Assembly: GCA_914767885.1 (NCBI GenBank)
Contig: CAJZBQ010000057.1
Coordinates: 496,001 to 560,000 of the forward strand
Length of the DNA: 64,000 nucleotides
Reading direction: 5' to 3'
Source: Blepharisma stoltei
Taxonomy: Eukaryota; Ciliophora; Heterotrichea; Heterotrichida; Blepharismidae
Below, piece after piece: positions 45,165-56,700 of the stretch (position 1 is its first letter; every line of letters starts with the position of its first letter). The notes below the pieces were generated by a model, which was not told the DNA's origin, searched no databases, and worked only from the letters and a program-made list of their open reading frames with translations. Both the position numbers and the translations under genes were made by a program.

Positions 45165-48100
45165 CTATTCCATATTGGATTCGACTATTGTAAAATTAGC
45201 AGTTCTTCGTCTTTTGGGGGAATCTCTCATTAATACAGTGAAGTCTCCTCTGGTTTTGCTTAAATTTCTTTTTAATGATCGTTTTACTTCTTGGGTTTCT
45301 TCAGTTTCGATCTAAATTATTTTTACAGTAGGTTGTGATCTAAAACCTAAAAATTTTTTAATGTGCATCAAATCCCTGAAAAATGTAGGCTTCTCTTTAC
45401 TTTGAGGATTCTTAGACTAAGATGGCTTATTTTAACTCACCACTAGTTGGGCTACAAGTTGCTCAGCACGATAACGTTCTTTTTACTCGGCCTTAGCCAC
45501 TTCCCCGATTGTACGTACAGCCCATCGGCAAAGGTCACTTCTTCTAGCCTCTAGCCTCTTTCTATCCGACTTTCCTCCAGCGGCTGTTATTCGGTCTAAG
45601 AGTCCTGCCTTATCGGGCAGTAGAAAGAGCTAAATCACTTTGCCTGCTAGGATTCGAAATAAGAAAACCTTCTCCATTTCTTTGCTATCAGATAGAAGTG
45701 CACGTGCAAAAGCCTAACTCTATAATAATAAAAGTTAGGTGGCAGAGAGGAAATTCACGGAGTGAATTCTCCTCTCATCTGAAGCCATTTTATAATTATA
45801 AACTTTGAGGATTCAATTCAGTGCTATCCTCAGCCGAGCTGCTAAGTTCTTCTCTTTCAGATGATAAGGTTTCTGTAACAAATGACAATGGCAAATCTTT
45901 TGCAGTTAGAATATTCATTAATTTTTGACTAACATCGCTATCTAATGATTTTCCTTGCTTCTTTTTGATCCTAATATTTTCAAGCCTTTCATTTTCTTCC
46001 TCAATATCAAAATCAGTTTTCGCGTTAGGATCATATGGACAGCTTTTTTCATCATGTCCAGACTCCGAGCAGCTCTATATAATGATCACCGTGCAAAATT
46101 GTTGCTTTCTCAGTCTTCTTTCTTCACGCAATATCTCTTCCTCATCATTTTTCGCGATATGCTTCGAAGTTCTACACCCTTTGGCTAGTTCTCCTTTTCT
46201 ACCACAACACCATCACATTTGGCCTGAGTATTGGCTTGAATGAGTTTGGCAAGATCAATTGAAGTTTTCTGACTCCAGAAAGAATTTTTTACAGTTTTTA
46301 CAAACTTTTTCTTCGATATCTCCATTTCGATTGACCTTAAATGTGGAAATTTTGTCTCGCATTCGATCAAATTGGTCTGTTAAAGCGTCATAATTGTTTT
46401 TGACGTCTTCATATTTAAACTGCAGTTTTTCTTTTTCGTTCTTTTCTTTTATCATTTCGTCTTTGATTTGTTGGATTTTTTCTTTAAATCGATTTATAAA
46501 CTTGTCTCTATCGTTTTTCATATAATCTTTTATTTCAGTCATTTCTTGCAAATCTTTTGACAATGTTTGGTTTTCATCAGTTAAGACTTTTAACTTTGCA
46601 ATCAGCTCGACTTCTAGCTCTGCTAATTTTTTACAGCATTCAGCAAAGCTAGTGTACTCTTTAGTTGTGATTTCTTCAGTATTTTTTATTTTTAGTAGAT
46701 CTTCTATGCAAGTTTGCAAACCCTTCAATCTATCTCCCATGATTTGATTTTGCATTTCGATTAGATCATTAAAATGTGTAATCTTTTGTAACTCTGCTTT
46801 GAGGCGATCATTTGCCATTCTTTCATTTAAGCATTCTGCTAAACTTTCTTCTAATTTTGATTCACTATTTGTTAACAATGCTTTATATTGGTCAATTTGC
46901 TCATTTAGAAAAAATATTTTCAGCTCGAATTTTTGGCTAAGTTTTACATTTTGGTCAAATTGGAATTACTTATAGAAAGTCCTGCCATTCGTCTCCACAT
47001 AACGCTCCACTACATGGTTGTATTCCCGGACGCGGCTTTCCACTGAGTTGTTTCTCACTGGCGAGGGCTTGCATTCGCTACCAGAAAGTCAACTTAACTT
47101 AACTTATTAGGTTCTGTGTTTAACGCCATTCACGGGTGACCCCTCCCAGAGCTTCCCGCTGCTTCTTTGCCGCATAGGGCCCGCCGACCGTCTGGGGCCA
47201 GTCAGCCTCGATCTCCAGTGCGCGCCTCCGGAGCAGTGTTGCCGACTAAGGCGGCTCATGCCTGAGCTACTTCGCTTGAGGACATGGGTTGCCATTCCGA
47301 AAATCCATAAAAAATGGATTTTCTGGTAGGCTTTCGGCAAAAAGGAAAAACACGAAGCCTGGGACGTGACGCCCAGTTTCACGCTAGGGAGTTGCCCGAT
47401 TGGTCCTAACGGACTTGGCTGAGCTTCCCCTTTCCAACTTGCGTGCCTCCTTTCCCATGAGGCAAAAACATTCCCGAAAGTAGACTTGGGCTAGGCTCTG
47501 AACACAACCAGAATTGCTTACCTAGCATTGCCGTCCGTTTCTGAAATGCAAAACCTTGCCGGATATAATTAAAATATGAGTCGAGTATGCATGGCCGAGA
47601 GGCCATGCCCAGACGAAGACGCCATATTTTAATTCCGCTACCAGAGAGTCAGAGACGTTGGGTTACAATGCCGTGCGCCACCTTCCAGAAAATAAGAAAA
47701 AGAAATTCTGGTCATCTGTCGATCAATATGGAACCGTCTCCAGAAAGCAACACCCATTATCGCGCTGAGTATTTCCCTAATTGATCAAGTGATCACTTCT
47801 GGCCTTGTTGGGCTTACCCTTTTAAATTTCAGAGAGCCATCTCCCCACGAGGCATGCGGTGACAACCCCGAATTGCGCTCCGCCAAACCAAATAAAACCT
47901 GGCCGAATGCACATATCCGAATGGAGTCATCTCTTCAACAAGTTTACTGGCTTTCCCAATGAATCTACGACTCAGGTGTTAATAGGGCAGGTTTGCTCAC
48001 CACAGCATTTTGCTGATATGGTCAAATTGGAATTTCAAAAGCTCAAAATTAGTTTCTAGATCTTCATATTTTGATTTTAAAACACATAACTCTGACTCAG

Positions 48101-48572
48101 AAGTAATTTTTGCCTGCTCTGAATCCTTCATTTTCCTTGTGGAGTCCTCGAGCTCGATTTTTAATTTTTCAATCTCACTCATAAGTTTTTCTGAGAGTTT
48201 CAGTTCCGCATAGACACTCGTTTCAGCACTTGTTTCTCTGCTATCTAAGATGTCAGCATGTGATCTTGACATATCAAGTGACTTGCCATATAAGTGTTTC
48301 TTTAAAGTTGATCTTGTTCTGCACTCGAACATAGGGAGTAAATACGATTTTACTACCTTTGCTGCGAGCTCTGGCTCGACGTTCATGATCGGCTTCAGTT
48401 TTCTTGTCTTTATTTTGCTAGACATTGAAAATTGACTTGGTTGTGTAGACAGGTTTGCCCTTTCGTTAAGTATATTTTGATAAACCTTATGCTTTAGCAG
48501 TGGATTTGCCAAAGGCAGCATTGAAAAAGAAGAGTTGAGGTTGTTACTTTTCGTAAATGACAGATTATTCAT
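45165..48572 (-). CDS. Coiled-coil protein with zinc knuckle
   Basis: 635 residues after removing two SINE-like insertions and two 15-nt introns. A disordered, Asn/Ser-rich N-terminus is followed by a long coiled coil (about residues 125-380). Next come a Cys-pair region (CKNCKKFF, CCGRKGELAKGC) and a CCHC zinc knuckle (CTSCSESGHDEKSC) that is created by splicing. The tail is charged and basic. Perhaps an RNA-associated or cytoskeletal scaffold; no orthologue recognised. Confidence 0.7.
45312..45326 (-). other. 15-nt intron
   Basis: GTAAAAATAATTTAG on the minus strand, joins SQPT to IETEETQEV. Confidence 0.85.
45412..45801 (-). mobile_element. SINE-like family A (copy 6)
   Basis: 13-bp duplication ACTTTGAGGATTC (45399-45411, 45802-45814). 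TTAACTCACCACTAGTTGGG block near the left. Hairpin with ATAATAAAAG / ATTTTATAATTAT arms at right. Confidence 0.85.
46075..46089 (-). other. 15-nt intron with GTGA donor
   Basis: GTGATCATTATATAG on the minus strand. Splicing assembles the CCHC knuckle. It is the only intron of the seven without GTAA at its 5' end. Confidence 0.8.
46968..48018 (-). mobile_element. SINE-like element, family D, interrupted by family A
   Basis: 16-bp perfect duplication TGGTCAAATTGGAATT (46952-46967, 48019-48034) inside the coiled-coil exon. About 507 bp without the nested copy at 47092-47635. Confidence 0.85.
47092..47635 (-). mobile_element. SINE-like family A, long form (copy 7), nested
   Basis: 16-bp duplication CGCTACCAGAAAGTCA with one mismatch (47076-47091, 47636-47651). 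CTTAA-repeat tail at left. Hairpin ATAATTAAAATAT / ATATTTTAATT at right. About 544 bp, nearly the same length and layout as copy 5. Confidence 0.9.
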
Positions 48573-48601
48573 TTTTAAATAAAAGTTTAGGTTAGAATAA
48601 A

Positions 48602-51136
48602 TTACGAGTCATCAAATCTAAATTCGCAGTTCCTAATCTCAGTCCCATCTTTATTAGTCGCTCCAGCATAAATATGGGTGCTTCCGAATCTTAGTGTGAC
48701 TTTAACAGTTTTATCTTCAACTGACTGGAAAGGCCTTCCTATATCGATAGTCAGTTCTCCTAACTGCTCGACTCCCTCCTCATCTACGAAATCTACATCT
48801 CTAGAATCAGTGCAGTAAAAAATGATCCTCATAACTGTTTGTCTGGACCTCACTGGACAATAGGTCTTTGTATGCACTTCTTCAGCGCCTACAGAGTCTC
48901 CAGCTCTCACAAAAGGATCGAAAACGTCTTCACAGAACTCTTCCCCTTCAATTATCACTTTTTTGGTTTCTGGGTGCCGCTCTGGGTCAAAAGTAGTGAG
49001 GGTGTTGATCCCATAAGTTCTCTTGACAATGCGAGAAGTAATGGAATGAGGGTCGAGGCCAAATAAGCATGCCCCTCGGACCACACTTACTTGAGGACGC
49101 CGAGGAACAAGAACTTGAAGTTTTTCAGTTTCGAACTGTTTCTTTATTTCTTGTTTAAGGAAAGGACTTTCAGAAAACCCACCGACCATAAAGATGAAGC
49201 CAAGCTGCTCGTTTTTGTTGAGGACTTGAGATTCAAGCTGAGCTACTTTGGACTTGATATTTTCAAATAGAGGCTGGAAGAATGAAGCCATAAGAGGAGT
49301 CGGAAGGTCTAAGCTGGACGACCCTCTCTGCTTAAGCTCAAATTCTGGAGGGTGGGATTTGTTGTAGTTTTTTACTAAGCTTGACAATATTTGTGCAGTT
49401 AAATCTTCTCCCATATAGCTTAGCTGCAACCTCGATCTTTCATCAATTCCAGGGCAGAATTTCCGTTTAAGCATTTCAAAGTGTTTTAAGATATCAAGTC
49501 TTCCTACAGCGTTTCTCATATATCTTCCAAACAGTTCATCTCCAAAGAACTCTTTTAGAAACTCTTCAAAATACACGTCCACAAACTTCGACCCCCATTC
49601 GCAGCCTCCACTGCTTGGCAATAATTCTTCGCACAAAAATTTTTCTTCGGGCTCACATAGTAATTTATGAATTGTGATATCCACTGTTCCTCCTCCACAA
49701 TCAAGCACCATCACCACTGTATCTTTTTTCATTTGCTGCTTAATGCTTTCTTCACTGTCTTCTCTAACCGAAATTGAAGCTCCTTCAGGCTCTAAACACA
49801 GCAGTAAATTTGGTGAATTCAGCTCTGTAATAATCCCTGCTTCCACACAAGCGTTTCTCATGAACTGCTTATGCTCTTCACTTCATAATGCTGGGACTGT
49901 TAAAACCCACATGATTTTTGTTTTTATGACTTTTCCCACTTGCTCTGATAGTTTCTGGATAGCTTTGTCAGAGATAAATCGAAGAGTCTCACTCCCCCCC
50001 CCTTTAAATTGGAACTAAAAAATTTTGTTCCAATTTAAAGGGGCGTTATTTTGTTTTTTTTAAAAAAAATATCAATATAAAATTTTTTATAAAAGATATA
50101 AAAATTTTTAAAAAAAAAAAATTCAAAAACTTATCGAATTAGATCAATAAATTTGCTTAATAAAACGCTATTTACTCTTTATCCTTTAAAATAAAGCAAG
50201 ATATAACTAAATTTTCATTATTAGTTAATACGCCACTATTAATTGGTATCAAAATTATTTACACAAAAATTATTATTTTTATTGATAAAAAAAATTAAAA
50301 AAAAAAAAAATCGATCAAAGTGCTAAATTTTGTTTGAATAAGATGTTATTTATACTCTATTCTTTAAAATAAAGCAAGAAATAAGTAAATTTTTAAATTT
50401 TATAAAGAATTCCTATTGAATTTATATCAAAACTATCCAAATAAAAAATATCATTTTTTATCAAAAAAAACAAAAATTGTTTTGAAAAATTTTTAAAAAA
50501 AAAAAATTAATTTTTTTTTTAAAATTTACCAATTAAGAATAATAAATTTATTTAAATAAGATGCTCTTTATACCTTTTTTCTTTAAAAAAGAGCAAGATA
50601 TAAATAAATTTTTAATTTTAGTTAAGAAGAAACATTTAACTTATATCAAAACTTTTTAGATAAAAATTATATATAATTTTTTATTATAAAATTAAATTTT
50701 GTTCCAATTTAAAAGGGGGGTTAATTTACCAAAAAAGTGGAAATTTTACCGATATTTTGTTCCAATTTAAGGGGGGGGAGTCAGAAATTACTTTCATAAG
50801 GGGCATTTCACGACCATCTACAGAGACAGCGTTGCTGTGAAGATGGAGCAGATGCATTTTGTAAGTTTGGAATAGCAAAGCGTTGTCGCCGTCATCAATG
50901 ATTTCTGCGTATTGTTGGAGTGCTTGGGAGCCGAAAGCCAGGAATTTGAAGTTGGAGTCGAAGAGAATTGCTGTGATTGCCTTTTGATCGTCTGTGTCAT
51001 CGCATGGATTAAAAACTTCGATGCGCGCTTTGCCGTTTTCTTTGAGACGAGGAGTTATTGCGTAGCCTGATGCACCAGTTCCGAAGTCTATAGCGATTAT
51101 ATGGGTATATGAGGAGTCTTCTTTGAGAATTGCCAT
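48602..51136 (-). CDS. HSPA12-like Hsp70-family protein
   Basis: 580 residues after removal of a 789-bp MITE and one triplet. Actin-fold ATPase with phosphate-1 IIAIDFGTGASGYAI, connect region WVLTVPALWSEE, phosphate-2 VMVLDCGGGTVDITI and adenosine motif FIFMVGGFSESPFL. The C-terminus lacks a typical EEVD tail. Such divergent Hsp70s have poorly known clients. Removing the MITE at its TCA/TGA triplet gives MKVISETLRFISDKAIQKL, which fits the family pattern better than the TA-to-TA alternative. Confidence 0.88.
49992..50780. mobile_element. Long MITE, TTTAAATTGGAAC type
   Basis: Termini CTCCCCCCCCTTTAAATTGG and inverse, TCA on both flanks (49989-49991, 50781-50783). The interior contains three tandem diverged repeats of about 185 bp, each with TTTAAAATAAAGCAAGA or a close variant. 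No coding sequence. Confidence 0.85.
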
Positions 51137-51281
51137 ACTTTATTTAATAATTGAATTTAAGTTCAAATTTAGAAGGAAATGGAAATTTTTTAAAGAAGTA
51201 TAAATTCATGAAATTACTAGACATAAATCAAAAAATTCATTTATGATTGGTATTAGCTTTAGAAATAATTCTTTATTTTTA

Positions 51282-52397
51282 TTATGATGAAAATCTTGTT
51301 TCTCCCAACTTATAAACTCTTGACGAACTGATTCCTTCAAGCCTCAATTCCACACACAGCTGATGTCCAGGAACTTTTTGAAGTCTTTTATATTGTTGAG
51401 AGCTAAACGGTTTGAGCCTGGGGAGAGTCTTCGTGTCAACTCTTTCAGGGTAATCTTCAACCCAAAAGCAGAGATCTGGCTTGAATATGTCATGAAGATG
51501 GTTCATGATTTCAAAAGAATAGTAATCTTCATACTCATTGAGATTTGATATTGACAATACACCTACCACACAAGTATTGCTGACTGGTCTTGAAAAAGAA
51601 AGGATCTTGAATCTCAAAGTTTTGTATCTGGCTAGGGACTCATACTGGAAAGTTAGTGTCAGGCTAATCTCTGAATTAGCTAGAAGCTGCGACATGGTCT
51701 TGTATCTTTTATTAGTTTGTTCTTCATAAAGAATAAGCGAAGTCCAGTCATATGAAGATTTATTGACGATTTTAATGACATGATCGCTTCTGTCTATGCT
51801 TTGGACCATTGAAAGCTCCATATATGACTCATCAAGCATTGTCGGGAACTTTATATGGTTGATCTTGGTAAATGCCTTGCTGGTTGATGGGGCAAGATGC
51901 AGCTTATTTGCAGTTTCCTGGGCTACCTGTGCGTATTGCTCGATTTCATCAACTAATTCTCTGCTTTTCAATGGTCTGATAGCTTCAACAATTTCAGAGG
52001 TCGGGTCAAAGCTTAATTCAATATCATTTTGCATTTTATACTCCGCTTGGGTCGCAGTGTGGGCAATCAGATCTAGGCTGTCTTTGATGTATTGCTGCTT
52101 TATTTTGCAGGCCTCATAGTTCGTATTTCTGCTGAAAAATAGTTTGGCAGTCGTGATTATGATCTCAGGTATGAGCTTCTTGGAGAGTTCGAGCTTTCTT
52201 AGATTATCAACTTCTTCGCTTTCAACAAAAATTGGTCCAGCTTGATTGAGCTTTCTTTCTGAATCTACAGAAAACATTGAGTCTACATTGGAATTACCTG
52301 AAATTTCTTGAGATTCGCTAGCCATTATTATAAGCTTTCTACAAAGATGATAAATTGCATTTTTGCATATTTTAAAATTTAATAAAGTTGGCTGCAT
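51282..52397 (-). CDS. Hypothetical protein
   Basis: 371 residues from the first ATG; the Met at residue 25 (MASESQEI) may be the true start. Acidic N-terminus, helical middle region, and a C-terminal half with beta-strand character (VIKIVNKSSYDWTSLILYEE) that could be a C2- or immunoglobulin-like fold. No motif I can name. Confidence 0.6.
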   Translation of the reverse strand: MQPTLLNFKICKNAIYHLCRKLIIMASESQEISGNSNVDSMFSVDSERKLNQAGPIFVESEEVDNLRKLELSKKLIPEIIITTAKLFFSRNTNYEACKIKQQYIKDSLDLIAHTATQAEYKMQNDIELSFDPTSEIVEAIRPLKSRELVDEIEQYAQVAQETANKLHLAPSTSKAFTKINHIKFPTMLDESYMELSMVQSIDRSDHVIKIVNKSSYDWTSLILYEEQTNKRYKTMSQLLANSEISLTLTFQYESLARYKTLRFKILSFSRPVSNTCVVGVLSISNLNEYEDYYSFEIMNHLHDIFKPDLCFWVEDYPERVDTKTLPRLKPFSSQQYKRLQKVPGHQLCVELRLEGISSSRVYKLGETRFSS

Positions 52398-52733
52398 TAT
52401 AGGCTGACATTGAAGGTCTATTTGAAATAATAGAAAAGGGAAATAAAATTTAATAAAAAATGAGCATAATTAAAATTCTACAAGATAAACCTATAATTTT
52501 ATACTCAATATATATGCTTGATATTAATTATGAACATATATAGCTGTGCATAATTTTAAAATATCAGATAATAAGCACTGCAATTATTATTATAATTGCT
52601 CTATAGCATTGTAAATTCATTAAAAAGTAATTTCATCTTTTTATTCTTCATTAGTTATAATTTAACCTCTAAATTCCTATTCACTATCTTAAGCACTTCT
52701 CAATTCCTTCTTTCAATTTCATATGGTAAAAAT
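52398..52733. other. AT-rich spacer between divergent genes
   Basis: No feature seen; it must contain the ribosomal P1 promoter. Confidence 0.5.
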
Positions 52734-53640
52734 ATGGCCGCTGTATCACGCACAGATCTCTCCAAAGCCGAGCACGACGAACTCAGTTGCGTCTTTGCTG
52801 CCTTGATTCTCCATGACGAAGGTGTAGAAGTGACAGCCGACAAAATACAAAAATTAGTATCAGCTTCAGGAAATGATATTGAGAAATATTGGCCACTTCT
52901 TTTCGCCAATGCTCTTAAAGGACAAGATATAAGCCGATTACTCAGCAACTTTGGAAGCGGAAGTGCCAGCTCAGCACCAGCTACAACTTCTGCACACCAT
53001 AACTCAGCTTATTTAACAGATAGGCTCTGCCCCTAATTTTAACGCAACCACTGAGGATCTCTAATAGAGGAGATTCAACCAATTTGCGACCATATACCCT
53101 CTTGCCTTCAGTTTGAGTATTGGCAGCTTAGATTGTGTGGCCTTGCTTGAGGCTGTTGAGTAGGAAGAAGCAAGGGTTGTCCACAACAACAATTCCCAAG
53201 AATGGAATTTCTGGTAGACTTCAGCATAGAGGAAAGGGCGTAACTCCTAGCTTCACGCTGTTAAAGTAAGTCCCCTATTGGTCTAAGCATTGTTTGCAAA
53301 CTTTGCTGGGCAACCCACTTCCAACTCCCGAGCCGCACTTCCCTTGAAGTGCAGTCTATCCTTAAAAGCGGACTTGAGCAAGGCTCTAATACGCCAAGAA
53401 TTGATTACCTAGTATTGTTTCAATTTCTGGATTGGAAAAACCTTGCTAGATATAATTGAATATACGCTCAAAAGAAGCTGGCATAACCGACCGTGAAGTG
53501 CTGAGACACCATATTTAATTATAACTTCTGCACCATCAGGAGAAACCAAGACAGAGGAAAAGAAGGAAGACAAGAAAGAAGAAGCAGAGGAAGAAGTCCT
53601 TGATGGAGGCATGGATCTATTCGGAGGCGATGAATGGTAA
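52734..53640 (+). CDS. RPLP1: Ribosomal stalk protein P1
   Basis: 122 residues after a SINE-like insertion is removed. N-terminal dimerisation domain (SCVFAALILHDEGVEVTADKI, LVSASGNDIEKYWPLLFANAL), then an Ala/Ser hinge and an acidic Lys/Glu tail. It recruits GTPase translation factors to the 60S stalk. The C-terminus is DGGMDLFGGDEW instead of the usual GFGLFD-type end. The insertion (52996-53522) splits the hinge. Confidence 0.9.
52996..53522 (-). mobile_element. SINE-like family A (copy 8)
   Basis: 11-bp duplication AACTTCTGCAC (52985-52995, 53523-53533). TTTAACGCAACCACTGAGG block at left. Hairpin arms ATAATTGAATAT / ATATTTAATTAT at right. Removal joins ATTSA to PSGETK. Confidence 0.85.
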
Positions 53641-53711
53641 TAACTTAACATATCCTTTTATTCTCAATAACTCTCAACTAATTATTGTTGACTAAAAAGT
53701 TGTTAATTAAA

Positions 53712-56700
53712 ATGAGTATCTGGTCAAGGACAGGTCGTAACCAGACACCCCCACCCCCCATCAAAATCGGAACCCCCCCCTAAATGGCACCCCCACCCCC
53801 CTTCACAGATGGCACCCCCACTCCCTCCCCTCAAATAAAAAGGGTTTTTCCTATAGAAGTAATTGATAGGAAACAATCCAATTTAAAACACTATATTGAT
53901 AAATTAAGTCCACAAATTGCTTTAATATTTATGATTAATTAATAAATTTAAATTAATTTACAATTAATTAGAAAATATATTAAATTTGTTTTTTATATTT
54001 ATAAATATAATGCCAAAGATATAGATAATGGCATTAATTATTAAATTAGCCAAGCACAATACAATAACTAAAAGTAGCTATTTTACAAGCCAATATTTCA
54101 ATGAAAATTTGTATTTTTATGATTGTAAAAATTTTTTTAATATTCTGTTGGCAAGTCAAATATTATGTGCTAGTAAAAATAGTATTTGCTGTTGTCAGTT
54201 TTACTTTTGGATCTCTAATTGGACTCTTTAGCCATTGTTCCACAAAGTTCATAAATATATGCAGGATATAATGCTAATTAATACCAAAGATCATTATTAT
54301 GCTTGTTAAAAAATTTCTTGAGATGTGGTGTGCTTAGTAGTTATAGGAAATTCTCACCCCATTTCACCTACTCCTTAATCGATTGTGCTACGCTATGTGG
54401 ATATTGCATAAATCTGTAATTTTGAATATTTAAAATAATAATTTATTTATTACGTCTGCTCTAAATTGGCATTTGTCATATATTTATGCTATATTAAGGG
54501 GGATGGGGGTGTCTGGCTGCGACCTGTGCTTGACCAAGTATCCCTAGTCTATCAGAGTCTCAGAGATTTGTATTCAATATCGAAGGAGAGTCACTTTTTG
54601 GAAAAAACCAAGATGGATGGGATCACAGCGGTGAATCTGGAGTCAGCAGAAATTCTATTATTGCTCCAACTAATAAGTTGAGAATAAGAGTGTGTAAGAG
54701 AAACCATTTAGTGAGAGAGCAGGTGATAAAATTTAATACTAACGATGAGAGAGACTCCCTTATCTCTTTTTGCTTTGATGGAAAATACACATCAGGCCAA
54801 GAAAGCTTAAGGGCTAGCATTAAGTTGGACCAAAAGAGAGACTATTTCAAGAAAGCAAAGAATTCTGATACAGTTTCGTGTTTTAAATGGCACATTTTAA
54901 CTGGAAAAGAGCTCAGAGATTTGATATCAGACTATGAAATTAAGTCATGCTTAAAAGCATTTAATGCTTTACTATTAAAAGCCCCTGATTGCCATGAAGC
55001 TTTATTTGGACTTGGTAAACTTCTCGCGAATATGGGAAAGCTCGATCAAGCCCTGGATTATTTCAAGCGAGCCTCAAGAATAAATCACTCTGATGAAATT
55101 TATAATATTTGCCACAGTATAACACATGCAAAATTATATAATCAAACAAAAGGAGAAATTATGACCAGCAAAAGCTTACTAGAGCGTTGCTTACAGTATG
55201 AAACTAGACAAATTGATACCATATGAGCAATAATGCAGTTATAGCGCTTTCCCGAGGATGGAGCGGAATGGCGCCATCCTCGGGAAAGTCAACTAAGCAT
55301 CCACACGGGAACTGGGAGTTCCACGTGTGGATGCCATTTTTGACATGTGGGATCCAAACTTCCACATGTCAAAATGGCATCCACACGTGGAACTCCCAGT
55401 TCCCGTGTGGATGCCTTCCTGGCTTTCCCGAGGATGGCGCCATTCCGTGCCATCCTCGGGAAAGCGCTATATCTGTTTCAAGCCTAGTTGACTCCTCTAT
55501 GAGTTTTGAGGATGCTGAGTATTATGCAAGCTGAATCAAGCAGAGGCATTCTTATTATGGATATTTAGCTTGAAGCGAAGTATTTATTGCCAAAAAAGAA
55601 GAAAGAAAAGGAGTCGAAATCTTGAAAGCACTCATTGAGATTTACCCAGACAAACCTGAAGCATACTTAAAGCTTATTAATTTTTACTATAAAAATCGCC
55701 GATATGAAAATGCTGCCGAAATTGTTGTGCAAGCAATGAAAACGATTTCAGGTATGGAGTATTATGTCATTTTTGCCATAAAGCATGCTAAAATCCTTTA
55801 TCATTTAGGAAAAACACATGAAAGCTTGAAGTGGCTGCAAAAGAAATACGAAATATTCCCTAAACATATAGCATATTTATATCAATACGGCAGAATTTGT
55901 GTAAAATCAGTTGATTTGACTTGCATTGGCTCCGCAATTGGAGCACTTGAAGAATGCATTAAAATTTCTGATGAATCCAGGTATGGAACACTTTATTACT
56001 GGCTTGGAAAAGGGCAGCTATTAGTTAGACAAAATATTGAAGCCTTTTATTCGCTAAAAAATTCACTGAAATGGATAAACACAAACAAGAAAAATGTAAG
56101 TGAAATAAAAGACGAAATCCGAGCATTGAATGAGCATGTTAAGACATATGAAATTGTTGAAAAATCTATTGCAAATGATACTAACACAGAAGAGCTAGAG
56201 CAGTGTAAAGAACTTTGTGAAGATATAAGAAACTTTGAAAGGTCAAGTGGAGAATTGCTATTAAGCAAAATTCTATGGCATGAAGGAAAAGAGGAAGAGG
56301 CCTTAAACATACTGGAAACTTCAGCTAGAGCCTCAAGCTCAAGAATGAATTGCTATTTCCAGATGATTGAATATTTAATCATAATTAAAGACGAAAAAAG
56401 ATTGAAAACCATTGCCAAAGAAATGATCAATAAATGCAAAAATAGCCAGATTCCGGCTTCTGTATGAGTAAAAGCACACAAATTTTATGCAAAAATACTT
56501 GTAATTCTACATAAACCTGATAAAGCTATCAATATCTTAAAATGCCTTGCCCAAGCCCTTCCATCGCTTGACAGAAAAGGTTTTCAATATACAAAGACGC
56601 TTAAAAAGGCCAAAAACTTACAGGAATTATTGAAAGTTGCTGGATCTGTAAATCAATTAACAGGAAACTATTGCTATTTTATTGACAAAATAAATTATCC

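Noticed and set aside
53640-54540. Small ORFs inside the 822-bp IES
   Set aside because: AT-rich chance frames lying between inverted termini.
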